Of a DNA stretch of 64,000 nt, positions 49,417 through 60,552 are shown one piece after another; position 1 is the stretch's first letter, and each line of letters starts with the position of its first letter. The position numbers were made by a program, and so were the translations under genes. The notes beneath the pieces were generated by a model that saw only the letters and a program-made list of their open reading frames with translations, had not been told where the DNA came from and searched no databases. The stretch comes from Apostichopus japonicus (lineage: Eukaryota > Echinodermata > Holothuroidea > Aspidochirotida > Stichopodidae): assembly GCF_037975245.1 (NCBI RefSeq), contig NC_092579.1, positions 12,758,678 to 12,822,677 of the forward strand. Reading direction: 5' to 3'.

Positions 49417-52400
49417 GTAAGTTAAAGCAGTTTTATCCAACTTGCTTGGTTAAATAATAACTTTTTTTAAGCTTTTGGAAGTCTTCTTCCAAAACCGATT
49501 CTGAGAAGTTTCAAACGAATTTGGATAAGGTTTTTTCCTGGTCTCAGAGATGGCAAATGCGTTTTAATATTGATAAATGCAAGGTGATGCAAGTCTTTGT
49601 TGAAATAGACCTTCAGTAGTTATCTCCATTGACTCATCTCTGCAACCTTCTAAACATTGTCTTGAAGCTGCTAAAAGAGGTAATAGGGTTGTAGGTATGA
49701 TCAAGAGGAACCTTCAGTTTTCTGAGAGTTGGTTAGGCCCATCTGGAGTATGCTGTGCAGGTTTGGAACACATATTTTGCTAAGGATAAGGAAGTACTTG
49801 AAAAGGTCCAGAGGAGGGCTACTAGGATGATTAGTTCGTTAAAGAGTGTTCCTTATTATAGGCGGTTACAACTGTTGAATCTCACCACACTGGAGCTTAG
49901 GAGATTACGTGGTGACTTGATTCAGGTTTACAAGATCGATCACAAGATCGATCACAAAATATTACTAAGTAAATTATTTTTTTATGGTATCAGAGGAACA
50001 ACCCTAAATTGGCTAGATAGTTATCTTTCAAATAGATACAAGTACACTTTATATAAAAATTCTAAATCTGAACTTGCTAAAATCGCTTGCGGAGTTCCTC
50101 AGGGTTCTATACTAGGTCCATTACTATTTATAATTTATGTCAATGATATCGTTAATGTCTCCGATATTGCTAAAACAATATTATTTGCCGACGACACAAA
50201 TATTTTCTTCGATTCCCAAGATCTGCTCTCATCACATAAAACTGTTTCTACTGAACTAAGTAAATTTTCCAGCTGGTTTGCAGCAAACAAATTATCTCTT
50301 AATATAGAAAAAACTAATTATATGGTGTTTAATGCTAGTCACTCATTCAGATGGGATCACAGTATTACCATGAATGATAAAATTATTAATCGGGTTAACA
50401 CGACTAAGTTCTTGGGTGTACACATAGACAATAAACTTTCGTGGCGTGATCACATATCAGCAGTCTGTAACAGAGTGGCTAGAAATACTGGTATTTTATG
50501 CAAATTAAAACATTATTTACCTCCAAATATACTCAGAACACTCTATATAACTCTGATTTTACCCCAATTAACTTATTGCACGACTATTTGGTCAGGAACC
50601 TATTCTACAAATCTTAATCACCTATGTGTCCTCCAGAAGAGAGCTATCCGCCGTATATCACATGCTGCACCACGTGATCATACTAGCCCATTATACAAAA
50701 GATTAAATTTATTAAAACTAAATGATATTATAAGAGTCCAGCTTGCAACATTTGCATATAAAGCATGGAATGGATTGCTATCCGAGGCTTTTAAAGATTT
50801 TATATATAGTAATAGACTAATCCACAACCATCAAACACGCCATTGTAATAACGCCCATGTTTTATCCCAACGAAGTACTTTAAGTTCTTTTAATCCTCGT
50901 ATTCGTGCTATAAAAACGTGGAATAGTCTCCAGGATAATGTTAAGAATAAGCCTTCTTACTCTGTATTCAAAAGGAATCTCCAAACTGTAATTATTTCTC
51001 ACTATTGATGGATTTATTCTTGTGTGTGTTTGCGATTAAGATCATTATAAAGATTGTTAGGATTGCTTATTAACATTATTAATTTCAAGTAGAGTCAATT
51101 CGATTATTTCATCATTGTAGATGCTACTATTAACTTTTCATTTTCTATTCTTAAGTTTTTCTTTCTTTTTTCTTTTTGGGGAGTCTCCTACTTTGTTAAG
51201 CCTTACAGGCTTTATAGGAGACTTCCCGTCACACTGTAAATTGTGATGAAACAAAAAAATATACAAATATACAAGATTGTGTATGGTTTTGACAATTTAT
51301 CCTTCACCAACTTTTTCATGTGTGCTAATAGTAGTTGTACCCGAGGTCATTGTCTTAAACTCCAAAAGTCACAAAGTAGGATTAATATTCGGCATAACTC
51401 TTTTTCTAATAGGGTTGTGAATGAGTGGAACGGTTTGCCTGAGAAAGTTGTACTTGCAAGTAGTGTGAATGGGTTTAAGAATGCCTTAGACAAGCATTGT
51501 AATCAACCCTCTAGGCCACACTGTCTGTTTGTGTCAATATTTGTTTTTGCATTAATTATTTTAAACGTAGAACACCTTGCCTCGTTTTAAAAGCTAATGA
51601 CCATTACTAAGAAGAGAAACTTGTTCTCTTATAGTGGCCACTAAAAGCCTACTATCTAGCATAGAGAGGTGATAGAGAAGCCTTATGCCTAGGCTTTATG
51701 GTGCCACTTTTTTTTTTTTTCAGAATACCACAAGGGCTGGACTCGGGCTATGATCTAGAACCTGACAAGGAACCAACTCCACAGGAAAGTGAGGAGAAGA
51801 TTGATGATATTAGACAAATGCTGGCGAAAAGTTCTCAAGATAAGGTACATTTTGGTTTATATTTTGGTTATGAATATTAAGGTGTGCTAGTGTACATACA
51901 AAAACAAACCCAAGTACTGAAGATATGTAAATAAATGCTGCATCCTGAATTGAGTGACATATTTTTGTCATTTGTCATCTTACGTATATTAATTGGCCCA
52001 AGAGGATAAATTTATGACACCAGGCATCCTCTTTGCACTTTTTTTTTAATTTTCCTTAAGTATATGATGAAAATGTGAATACAGTATTCTTTATCCCATA
52101 TTCTCCCTAGCCACCTCCATAGTCCCCAGACTTCCTAATCGTATATATTGTATTTTTAGATCCTCCTGCAAGTAGGAACTCACAAAGAAGCCTCATTGGC
52201 TTATCAAAGCCGCAAGCTGACCAAAGTCAGTCTTGTAGATTCATATTTAACCTCCATAATTATGAATTGTCAATTGTAAACAACTCTGTAACTGGACGAC
52301 ATACATTAATCTTGGAGTGACTCAAACTCGGGACCTTATGATTGAAAGGCACCGCATCAAGCACTGAGCTAACACCCTAATAAACCCTAAGCTGCAGAGT

Positions 52401-55400
52401 TGTACCCCCCTGACCTTCTCCCTCTCATCAGGCAGGCTTTTACTAACAGCATAGAAGGTAGCAAATAAATAACATTGTGATTTTGTAGTTTTAATCTACT
52501 GTGGTTGACACACCTCTGGCTATCATACCACATTTGTTCTGTGAATGAAGTTTATAAAGATAGAATGGCTTTCATTTATGGTTTAATGATTTCTACAATT
52601 TGTGTCATTTCATAGTTTTATGATCTATTTAATTTAAAAAATATTGTCCAACCTGCAAACATCAATGTTCTGCCGACAAGGAATTTGGAAAAGCAAACGT
52701 TGCAGCCGACACTTTGATTGTTTCAGTAGCCTCACCTAATTGAGTGCCAAATTTGCAAAGTCAACTCATCAAATTTCTTCATTATAAGCTACCACTGATT
52801 ATTTTCAAAATTCTGTTGTCGATTAAAGCAGTTATACTGCAATCACAGTGGCAACACTGTAGAGCAAAACATTAGAAATACAAGAAATTGTATCATGCTA
52901 CAGTACCTTTAAATTTTAGTAAGAATCTTGATATTTGAGTGAAGCAGTAATTGTTTTTGCAGTATTCTGATTGGGTAGAATATCATGCTGCCATGGTGAT
53001 CAACTGATTAATATTGTAAATTACTGCCAAGTTGCCATTTTGATTTTCAAGATATGGATGCTGATTTATGTACACATTGACTTATCACTCTGGTAAAATG
53101 TTGTTCTGCGAAAAATTCAAACTTTCTTACTCATTTGCCATGATGGGTGTTAAATACTCAAAATAATATGTCTGGTTTTGCTCATCGAAAAAGACACAGT
53201 CTCATACTGGACGCTTCAATATTTCTCATGTTTGCAATCTATCATAACATTTAGTGTCAGTTTTGTCTAACGTTTATCATTCATCTTGCTTCCGGGATAG
53301 TTATTGGAGAAGAGTGTCCTGACTCCTGACCTGGAGAAACTGCATAATATCCCACCTTACAAGAACTCAAAGAGGTCAGAAAAGAAAGAGAGAAAGGTAA
53401 ATTAATTAATTCATGTCACAATCATAAACTTTAGTCACTCTAGTTGCATCAGTCTTTCCAATAAATACCTTAACTTGAAACTAATTTGCTGCTATTCCAT
53501 ACTGGGGCAGACCAAAATAAATCATCTTTCTTGTCAGAGCTACCGTACGGCCAAACAGCATCAAACTACAGACGTGCGGTAAGGGATGATTACTAGCCCA
53601 GCCTTTCTTTGTTCTGATGGTGTGTAAATGTAGAGCCTAGAGGTGTTCAAAGAGCAAGTGTCTCAGTCCAATCTGACCACAACTGCCATCGCAGCCTACC
53701 AATGACACCCAATCCTGTGCCTGGATTGATCAGTTGGTCCTTTAATGGACACGATTTTTCTGATTTCACATGTTGCAAAATCACTATTTTGTAACAAAAA
53801 ACATGGTCATGGCTGACTTGTTGTTTGACTTTTATCAACAGAAAATCCGAGACTCCAAGGCAGGCGATGGATGGTTTAACATGAAAGCAGTGGAGATGAC
53901 CCCAGAACTAGAGAATGACCTGAAAACCTTACAAATGAGATCAGTGCTGGATCCAAAGAGGTTCTATAGGAAGAATGACATGAAGACACTACCAAAGTTT
54001 GTCCAGGTAAACATTCGGATGGTTAACTGACTCATAGAAAAATAAGCTCCCACACACAAAGCTGTTGTTTGTTGTCAGAAACTGCAATACAACACATGTT
54101 GTGCAGAGTTTAATGGGAATACCAAAGTAATTCACAAGAGAAACTGGCGTCCTATTCCAATTGTGAATACCCACCAATATTTCACAGTTTTATAAACTTC
54201 CAAGTGAACCCAGATGTCGACTGTTTAACTGGAAGTTGACAGCTACCATCTGGCACCTAGACACAAATTTTGATTAAACAAATTTAGAAACAAATTTTGA
54301 ACATTAAGGGAAAAGCTATCATGAAAATCGCTGTTCGTATCTTATTGAGGTTTCCTGTACAATTGAGATTTGAACAGAGTCTGCTCAAAAAAAAGTTGGC
54401 AGATGGTTTCACATTCACCATGGTATCACAGGCAGTCTCTGTCTAATTAACTAGGGAGCACTATCTACTTATGATCAGGGGGTAGGAGCCGGGGAGGGGG
54501 CACGTTCCCCCCACTTTTTTCCAAAATAGCAAATGTGCCCTACTGGCAAATAAAATGTGCCCCTTTGATGAAGAACTATATTTTGGATATCTTAAGCCTT
54601 TGCTAGGTTAAATATTTTATATTTATTATTCACGTGCACCATACTAGTATTGATAGCATACTAACACATCATATATATTTATGTGATATGGCCGGTGTGT
54701 ATTGGTTTATAGCATAACGAGTGGTGGTTGTGAAATGAGAAAGTTCCCCCTCTGATGTTGTGCCCCCCACTTTTTGGAAGCTTCCTACCCCCCTCCTACT
54801 TTTTTATTTCTAAACGGGCTGTCCACATAAAGTGGGATACCTTATTCAAAAAGAAACAACAGGGAAAGTCAGTAAATGTAAATGGGGGAGGGGGGGGGGT
54901 GTAGGTAACTTGGGTGCATGCAATATCTGAAGTGTTGTAAGTATGCCAGCATGGAACCCCTAAGTTTGAATGAGAGGTTTTCATTCTTTCCAGAATCGCA
55001 CAAGGTAAGATATCCATTATTCGCAGGTAACAAATATTGTTGCAGTGTCTGTTTATGGGTGGTTTGTTTATTGTGAAAGTTGCAGCACATCAGATTTGAC
55101 ACTGAAATTGACCCTTCTCAGTATCCCCCCTGGATGCCCTGCTTGTGTCCTCATTTTGGCAGTTGCCATGGTGATGAGACCATGATGATGTTATCAGCAT
55201 CGACCAACACTTCTGGAAGACTTGATATTTTAAAGAGCTGCAAGGAGTGTAGAATTTCCTAAAATCTAATGGGTACCACACATCACAATGAGAGTTATAA
55301 TACAGTACTGTAAGGTACTGCCTACTAGACTTGCACCAGGAATAATCAAATAAGGCATAAACATCAAAGCTTCAGGGGGAAGGGGGGAGGGGGGGAACAT

Positions 55401-56805
55401 AGCATAACATTCAGGTGGTAATGAGAAACTCACGTTTCTGCATGGAGCTAAATTGGTGATAAGCCAAGAACAAGAAGCGTTCTCATGATTAGAACGGGAC
55501 AGATCTCTCAGTTAGATTGAGAGATATCCGGTCATGTATGAACAGTAATTGGCTTGATGGTCAGAGTAATGCAAAGTTACATTGAAGTGTCAACTGCAGC
55601 TCTTTTTATTTCTGTAGCCTACCTTCCAGTATTTGCACACCAATATTTATCACCTGGTCCCTACGCACCTTTCTACGAACCTTGACGGTGTTCTTGGCAT
55701 CATTATCTGAAAAGGGCATTACAACCAGAGCAGGGATTATATTTAAAATTAACCCAACAGTTGAATAATAAATCAGATATAACAAAGCAAATAATAGGTA
55801 AACTCATAGCTCTGACTGATGAAGGGGTTACCCTCACCATAACCAGCTCCCCCTTCCCACCCACCCTCCAGTCTCGAACCAAATCTGTCATATATGTTCA
55901 ATAGTAAATGAGTTATAAATTAAATGATTTTAATATAAAAAAATATAAATGGAATTATATATTCAGAGTCTCAGTTAATTGCTGGAAATTAAGAGCACCT
56001 GGTTAGGCTCTTTGGCCTCCCATTGAAGCAGACATGTCTGCTTTTAACAGTTGAATATTATTTTCATATGTCAGGTCGGTACCGTCATGGATAGTTCTGT
56101 GGACTTCTACCACGCCAGGGTCAGCAAGAAGGAACGACGACAAACAATAGTGGAGGAACTTTTAGCTGATGCAGAAACCAGGAGGTATGAAGAATAACTT
56201 TTTCTATTATATTTTTGGAAAACATAATACTTTAAAAAACTATGGCATTGATAGAGCCCATACCTAGTATACCAGCTGCCCCACAATTCCTGCATGTAGC
56301 AGTTGTTATCGGGTGGAGGTCAAATGTCATTCACCAGGAATTGAAAATCCCTGGCAATATTACTACTACCATTGTTACTTACTCTTTTAGCAAGTTGACC
56401 ATTTTGTCTCCCCACTATGTCAAAACATATCAGTCATTCTTAGATGAGTTCATGTATTTAGTCTGTGTGAATCTGTTGTACAGGATCAGAATCTTGAAAT
56501 ATCATATTGTTGTTATGGAAAGCTCATTTTATTGTTAAGTTTTGAACTTTTGATGTGTGTGTGTGTAAAGGCATACAAAGAGTGTATTTTTTGAGACCCA
56601 TTTTGCTTCCCCTTTGCACAGACCCACCCACACAGACTCACACACCCACACACACACGCATACACATAGGTGAGTGCAGTACTGTATTTCTGGGTTTCAT
56701 TACTTTTGTGTTTTCTCTAGGTACAACAAGAGGAAGTACATGGAATTGCAGATCCATAGATCATCATCAAAGAGAAGAAGAAAGATGATGAAACATTTAA
56801 ACTGA
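48963..56805 (+). CDS. DNTTIP2: DNTTIP2/Fcf2-family pre-rRNA processing protein, 6 coding exons, 304 aa
   Basis: Coding exons: 49079-49416, 51724-51844, 53301-53396, 53842-54006, 56075-56184 and 56721-56805 (915 nt, all GT-AG, phases consistent). A 5' UTR part of the first exon starts at 48963 after ttttattctcag. The N-terminal half is charged and acidic. Residues of about 195-287 are the Fcf2 domain: GWFNMKAVEMTPEL, then VLDPKRFYRKND, VGTVMDSSVDFYHARV, TIVEELLADAE and RRYNKRKYMEL. The C-terminus is basic (SSKRRRKMMKHLN). Yeast Fcf2 acts in early cleavage of the 35S pre-rRNA in the nucleolus, and vertebrate DNTTIP2 (TdIF2) is its homologue. At 304 residues it is nearer yeast Fcf2 than the much longer vertebrate protein, so a further upstream exon cannot be excluded. 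Confidence 0.93.
49937..51269 (+). mobile_element. 5'-truncated non-LTR retrotransposon nested in the older element
   Basis: It is flanked by an 8-bp duplication, tacaagat, at 49929-49936 and 51270-51277. Removing the insert and one copy of the duplication restores the reading frame of the older element. The 3' end has a short hairpin-like motif (gtaagccttac-type: gttaagccttacaggctttataggag) and an A-rich tail. The start is truncated within the reverse transcriptase, as target-primed elements often are. Confidence 0.92.
49938..51008 (+). pseudogene. Truncated reverse transcriptase of the nested non-LTR element
   Basis: An open frame from the insertion point to the TGA at 51006-51008. It begins within the palm (HKILLSKLFFYGIRG), then has YLSNRYKY, GVPQGSILGPLLF, FADDTN with the catalytic Asp pair, and a long C-terminal region with LPQLTYCTTIWSG and AIKTWNSLQ. 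The endonuclease and RT N-terminus are missing, so it cannot act alone. The frame also reads upstream into the older element from 49755, making an accidental 417-codon fusion. The clade is CR1/Jockey-like by appearance. Confidence 0.88.
51724..51844 (+). CDS. DNTTIP2: DNTTIP2-type exon 2
   Basis: The acceptor is a long poly-T tract ending cag, and the donor is GTACATTT. It encodes IPQGLDSGYDLEPDKEPTP and an acidic helix. It directly follows the degenerate non-LTR element that fills intron 1. Confidence 0.85.
52160..52245 (+). repeat. Diverged single arm of the foldback family seen at 60298
   Basis: gatcctcctgcaagtaggaa and cgcaagctgaccaaagtcag resemble the left arm and spacer of the 60298-60427 palindrome with many substitutions. 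It lies in intron 2 of the DNTTIP2-type gene. Confidence 0.65.
53301..53396 (+). CDS. DNTTIP2: DNTTIP2-type exon 3
   Basis: 96 nt, phase 0 on both sides. It encodes LLEKSVLTPDLEKLHNIPPY followed by a basic run. The SVLTPD…PPY segment is the conserved lead-in to the Fcf2 domain in animal DNTTIP2. Confidence 0.9.
53842..54006 (+). CDS. DNTTIP2: DNTTIP2-type exon 4 (start of Fcf2 domain)
   Basis: 165 nt. The acceptor is tttttatcaacag-like (gacttttatcaacag) and the donor GTAAACAT. It encodes GDGWFNMKAVEMTPELENDL and LDPKRFYRKNDMKTLPKFVQ. Confidence 0.94.
54476..54793 (+). mobile_element. hAT-like non-autonomous repeat, copy A
   Basis: Begins CAGGGGGTAGGAGCC and ends near gcttcctaccccc, an imperfect inverted match. 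The interior is shared with copy B at 59936-60552: tgtgccctactggcaaataa, gtattgata, ggccggtgtgtat and catttttggaag-type ends. It lies in intron 4 of the DNTTIP2-type gene. No clear target duplication. Confidence 0.78.
56075..56184 (+). CDS. DNTTIP2: DNTTIP2-type exon 5 (Fcf2 domain)
   Basis: 110 nt. The acceptor is cattttcatatgtcag-like and the donor GTATGAAG. It encodes VGTVMDSSVDFYHARVSKKE and TIVEELLADAETR, the most conserved part of the family. Confidence 0.94.
56721..56805 (+). CDS. DNTTIP2: DNTTIP2-type exon 6 (terminal)
   Basis: The acceptor is ttgtgttttctctag. It completes RRYNKRKYMELQ and ends in a basic tail with TGA at 56803-56805. The last third of the exon is part of a three-copy 122-bp tandem repeat that continues downstream. 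Confidence 0.9.
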
Positions 56806-57119
56806 TCAATACTATCAAACCATGGTGTGATGGTAATGTAAGTCAAGGGCTGTCTGGTTACTGAACAGAAACAGGAATAGATCATCATCAAAGAGAAGAA
56901 GAAAGATGATGAAACATTTAAACTGATCAATACTATCAAACCATGGTGTGATTGTAATGTAAGTCTCAGGGCTGTCTGGTTACTGAACAGAAACAGGAAT
57001 AGATCATCATCAAAGAGAAGAAGAAAGATGATGAAACATTTAAACTGATCAATACTATCAAACCATGGTGTGATTGTAATGTAAGTCTCAGGGCTGTCTG
57101 GTTACTGAACAGAAACAGA
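56756..57119 (+). repeat. Three-copy 122-bp tandem repeat spanning the end of the DNTTIP2-type CDS
   Basis: Copies start at about 56756, 56877 and 56999 with atagatcatcatcaaagag. The first contains the last 17 codons and the stop. Copies 2 and 3 repeat that coding sequence plus 3' UTR. Differences are few, so the expansion is recent. Confidence 0.93.
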
Positions 57120-58616
57120 AAAGCAAGCATAAGGAAATCATTTAACCAAGGCATCTGAAGCATTTATTTTGATGGATTTTGCTCTTAGGTGTTGGAGGTG
57201 AAGGGGAGAATCGTATGAAAGGATCGGTGTAATCAAATTATTTGAAAAGTTATATGTACTAGGTTGAAAGATACCCCTGGCATAGATGTGTTGATGTTAA
57301 ATAATAATATCAATTTGTGCAAAACTTTAGCCTGGGAGAAGACTTGCGATAGCCATGAATAGCAATGCATAGACATGATGAGCCTGCATAGCCATGAATA
57401 GCATAGCCATGCATAGCCATGAATAGCCATGCATAGCCATGCATAGCTATGTTGAGAACAGTTATTGTGAACTATTCCTTATATTTGTTGGGTTAGTCTG
57501 TGATATGGTGATCTGCCCTCTCAAACTCTACCTGCTCTGTATGTTTGTACTTTCCAACTGTGGAGTTGCCTGAGAGAAGACTGTTTACTGTCGGAAGAAT
57601 GTATTAATAGAGGGCGCAATTCATCAATAGAGAGTGAGCTTATAGTGCTTGCACAATAACGGTAATGCACCTGGTAAGCTTTTGTAGCATGATTGTTTCT
57701 ACTCCAAACAAATCAAAACTTTTGGGGAAACCTGAAGTAATATCCAAACATTCATTCATTAGTTTTTGCGGCTCACATGTACAAATTAGGTACTTGATGG
57801 TAGGGGTTGGCATAGGTGTCACTACAGTAGGGGTGGGTAGGGCAAGAGGTTAGGCATGCAGTGCCCCAGCCCACATGTAACAGAAATGGCATGAATATGG
57901 TCAATATGACCTGTTATCAAGTAGCCTACTGATCCAAACTTTGCTGGGTTAGGGCAGGTCAGAGGAAAGGTACTCAGGATTATCGTGCACTGTTTTGGAA
58001 ATATGACATTTGTCTGTAAAATGCTCCCATCTTTTCGGTAAAATAAACCGTCGTCTGGACCATTGTTCAGGTACGTCATCTCCAATGCTTTTCATATAGG
58101 AGAGTCCTGTGTAAGCCCATCGCTTTCAATAAAACTGGACCAGCAGCAAGCATGTCAGCTTGTAGTGTGTCTTCTATCTACAGTTTTAATAGTTGACTTA
58201 ACCAATCATTAATTGCATTTGACAAGTTATTGTAATTTGCAACCATTGTAGCTAAATAAAATTAAGAGAAAATTGAAGCTGGTTTTCTGTGTTTTTTGTT
58301 TTCCTAACCTTTACTTTCCTTTCAATTTCACTAAATTTCTTGACCTCGTTTGCTGTTTCTGACTTCAAATGACTCAACAGAGAGACGATTGACATGCACA
58401 TGATCAGGTAGACAAATACAAGAAACTGTAAACCCTATTCCCTCTCCTCCCACCCCCCCCCCCCTTCTTCAACCTGTGATTAAGACCCCCATAGAACAAA
58501 CAAATTCATACGCAGGAGAGAATTAACCGGCAAGATATGTGAATATAGAAAGATTTTCCAGGAAAAAGTTAAACGCACAACCTTCATGATATCTGTGTGA
58601 TTCTTTGAAATGCCTA
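57120..58616 (+). other. 3' flank of the DNTTIP2-type gene, no further gene
   Basis: Contains the minisatellite above and AATAAA hexamers at 58128-58133 and about 58255-58260 that could serve as poly(A) signals. No coding exon with partners was found. Confidence 0.45.
57350..57447 (+). repeat. Short-period minisatellite (atgcatagcc-like)
   Basis: About 8-10 imperfect copies of catagccatg / catgaatagc in the 3' flank of the DNTTIP2-type gene. Confidence 0.8.
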
Positions 58617-59035
58617 TGGTTGGCCACAATGGACAAAAATGGTTGCCGGATGAGGCTGAATTGTTGTCGGGAGTGATCATATGCAGACATATACTCCTGC
58701 ATTCTCATTGGTCGAATACATGTTAGCATTAAATTGAATGTATGTCAGCATTAAATCGAATATATGCTGACATTAACTCGAATGTATGTTAGCATTAAAT
58801 CGCATATATGCTATCATAAAATCGATTGTATGCCCTCATAAAATCGATTTTTATGCCAGCATTAATTTTAATATATGCCAACATTAATTCGAAGATATCT
58901 CTGTATGAATTCGAATTTGTGTCCACATGAAATCCATTTTTATGTCAATATTTAAAATTGCCTCCTGATTGGCTCAGAATTAAATCGAATTTATGTCGGC
59001 ATAAATTCCCGAATTTTGTCCACTATGGCCAACCA
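58617..59035. mobile_element. 419-bp element with inverted ends and a 22-bp internal repeat
   Basis: The ends are TGGTTGGCCACAATGGAC and the reverse complement of TGGTTGGCCATAGTGGAC, a near-perfect inverted pair. From about 58718 the interior is a degenerating 22-bp tandem repeat of the form atgtYagcattaaatcgaat, with at least five clear copies and more degraded ones. No target duplication was seen. It is probably a MITE of unknown class. Confidence 0.72.
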
Positions 59036-59132
59036 CAAACGTCACTTATAGTTGTATACATACATATTTTCCGACGTGCGCCCTCTTCTAAAGCTAATGC
59101 CACTGGTAACCCAACCTATTAGTGCCTGTGAT

Positions 59133-59539
59133 CATAGGCGTACGGGACCATTTCAGTTTGGGTGGTCAGAAATTTTTGTGCCCGAAAGTTCCCGTGACAC
59201 TATCTTATATACACTCATGTCGGGGATGTCCAGGTATACAGTTGACAAGTTAGAAAAAAATTTGATCTTGCGAAAAGCGTGGTAGCCCAGATGAGCTGCG
59301 CTTACGGTGGTGTTACATGTAAATATTCGGGCATCATGATGCTAATTAAGAAAATCATGGAATTTTCGGGCAAAAATTTGAAAAAGATTCGGGCAAGCTA
59401 CTGCATATTTATATATATATTTATATTTTTTTTTCTCCTCTTAGGCTGCCCGAATTTTTCAGGACTTTTGCCCGAATGTCTTGTCCTCTGGAAATTTGGG
59501 GGCAGTCTGCCCCCCCCCCCCCCGCCTCGTACGCCTATG
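59133..59539. mobile_element. Non-autonomous hAT-like MITE, 407 bp
   Basis: The ends are CATAGGCGTACG and cgtacgcctatg (12-bp perfect inverted repeat). It is flanked by 8-bp cctgtgat and cctgcgat (one mismatch). The interior has gcccgaa words in both orientations and a poly-C run at about 59511-59523. Confidence 0.88.
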
Positions 59540-59935
59540 CCTGCGATATAACACTACTGAATGTTTTGAAACATTAAAGAAATAACTTGAACAGATATAT
59601 TGTTTAAGTTTCTATGTGTTAGCACATGATTTACAATATTTCATGTCTTCTAAATGTTTAGATAACAGTAAAAAAAAATAGATACATGTTTTCTTTATTA
59701 TTGGCTATAAATTTTCATTGCCATACAGTGACGAAAATGTTTGTGCTGATCTACATACTACGCTTTCATCTCCGTTCCATGTCTCGGGAACTAAACGATA
59801 GCGAACGAGTATAACTATAGCCTATGTATCATCGATTAAATCCGCAGGATTTAAACCGGGTGATGTCCCAGTCCCCTCCCCCTCCCTCCGTCCCCTCGTC
59901 GAGTCGAGGGCGCCACACTTACACAGGGTGTTACA

Positions 59936-60552
59936 CAGGTGTAGGAGCCTGGGGGAACTGGTGCACGTGCCCCCTCCCCCCCCACTTTTTCCATAATATC
60001 AAATGTGCCCTACTGGCAAATAAAATGTGCCCCTTTGATGGAGAATTGTCTTTTAGATATCATAAGCCTTTGTTAATTTTAATATTTAGTTTTAGTCTGA
60101 ACATGCTAAGAATTTAACAGAGGTTGCTAAAGACTTTTGTTTAAGGAATGAACACAGGAGGATTTTTTTTGGAAAATTCTTAAATTATGGATGGACAGAA
60201 GTACAGATGTAGGTTGATAGAGTCACGTGCACCATAATAGTATTGATAACATACTAACACATCATGTATGTATGTATGTATGTATGTATGTATATGTGAT
60301 CTTCCCGCAAGCAGGAACTCGCGAAAGAAGCCATGGAGGCTTGTAGACTCGCAAGCTGACCGAAGCCAGCTTGCGAGTCTACAAGCCTCCATGGCTTCTT
60401 TCGCGAGTTCCTGCTTGCGGGAAGATCATATGCGGGAAGATCATATGGCCGGTGTGTATCGGTTTATAGCATAACGAGTGGTAGTTGTGGAATAAGAAAG
60501 TGCCCCTCTGATGTTGTGCCCCCTCCACTTTTTGGAAGTTTCCTACCCCCTG
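59936..60552 (+). mobile_element. hAT-like non-autonomous repeat, copy B, with an inserted foldback
   Basis: Begins CAGGTGTAGGAGCC and ends ttcctaccccctg. Possible degenerate 8-bp flanks are gtgttaca and gtggtaaa (6 of 8). It shares most of its body with copy A. It is longer because of an extra segment at about 60070-60220, a TGTA microsatellite (60264-60294) and the palindrome at 60298-60427. Confidence 0.8.
60298..60427. repeat. Perfect palindrome, two 61-bp arms around an 8-bp spacer
   Basis: The left arm starts gatcttcccgcaagcaggaa (60298). The right arm ends at 60427 and is its exact reverse complement. The spacer is accgaagc. It is inserted where copy A of the surrounding repeat has only gtgatatggcc. 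The bases after it repeat gcgggaagatcatat once more. Confidence 0.96.

Larger units (their letters stand above)
49440..51700 (+). mobile_element. Degenerate CR1/Jockey-like non-LTR retrotransposon, split by a nested insertion
   Basis: The 5' part, about 49480-49936, encodes frameshifted reverse-transcriptase C-terminal sequence (RWQMRFNIDKCKVMQ, GNRVVGMIKRNLQ, QVWNTYFAKDKEVLEKVQRR, LRRLRGDLIQVYK). The 3' part resumes at 51270 (KIVYGFDNLSFTNFF, NSFSNRVVNEWNGLPEKVV). Several frame breaks show it is old. It fills most of intron 1 of the DNTTIP2-type gene in sense orientation. Its outer limits are approximate. Confidence 0.88.

Noticed and set aside
49755-49936. N-terminal part of the 417-codon frame as the start of the nested reverse transcriptase
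   Set aside because: These residues belong to the older element. The frame is an accidental fusion at the insertion point.
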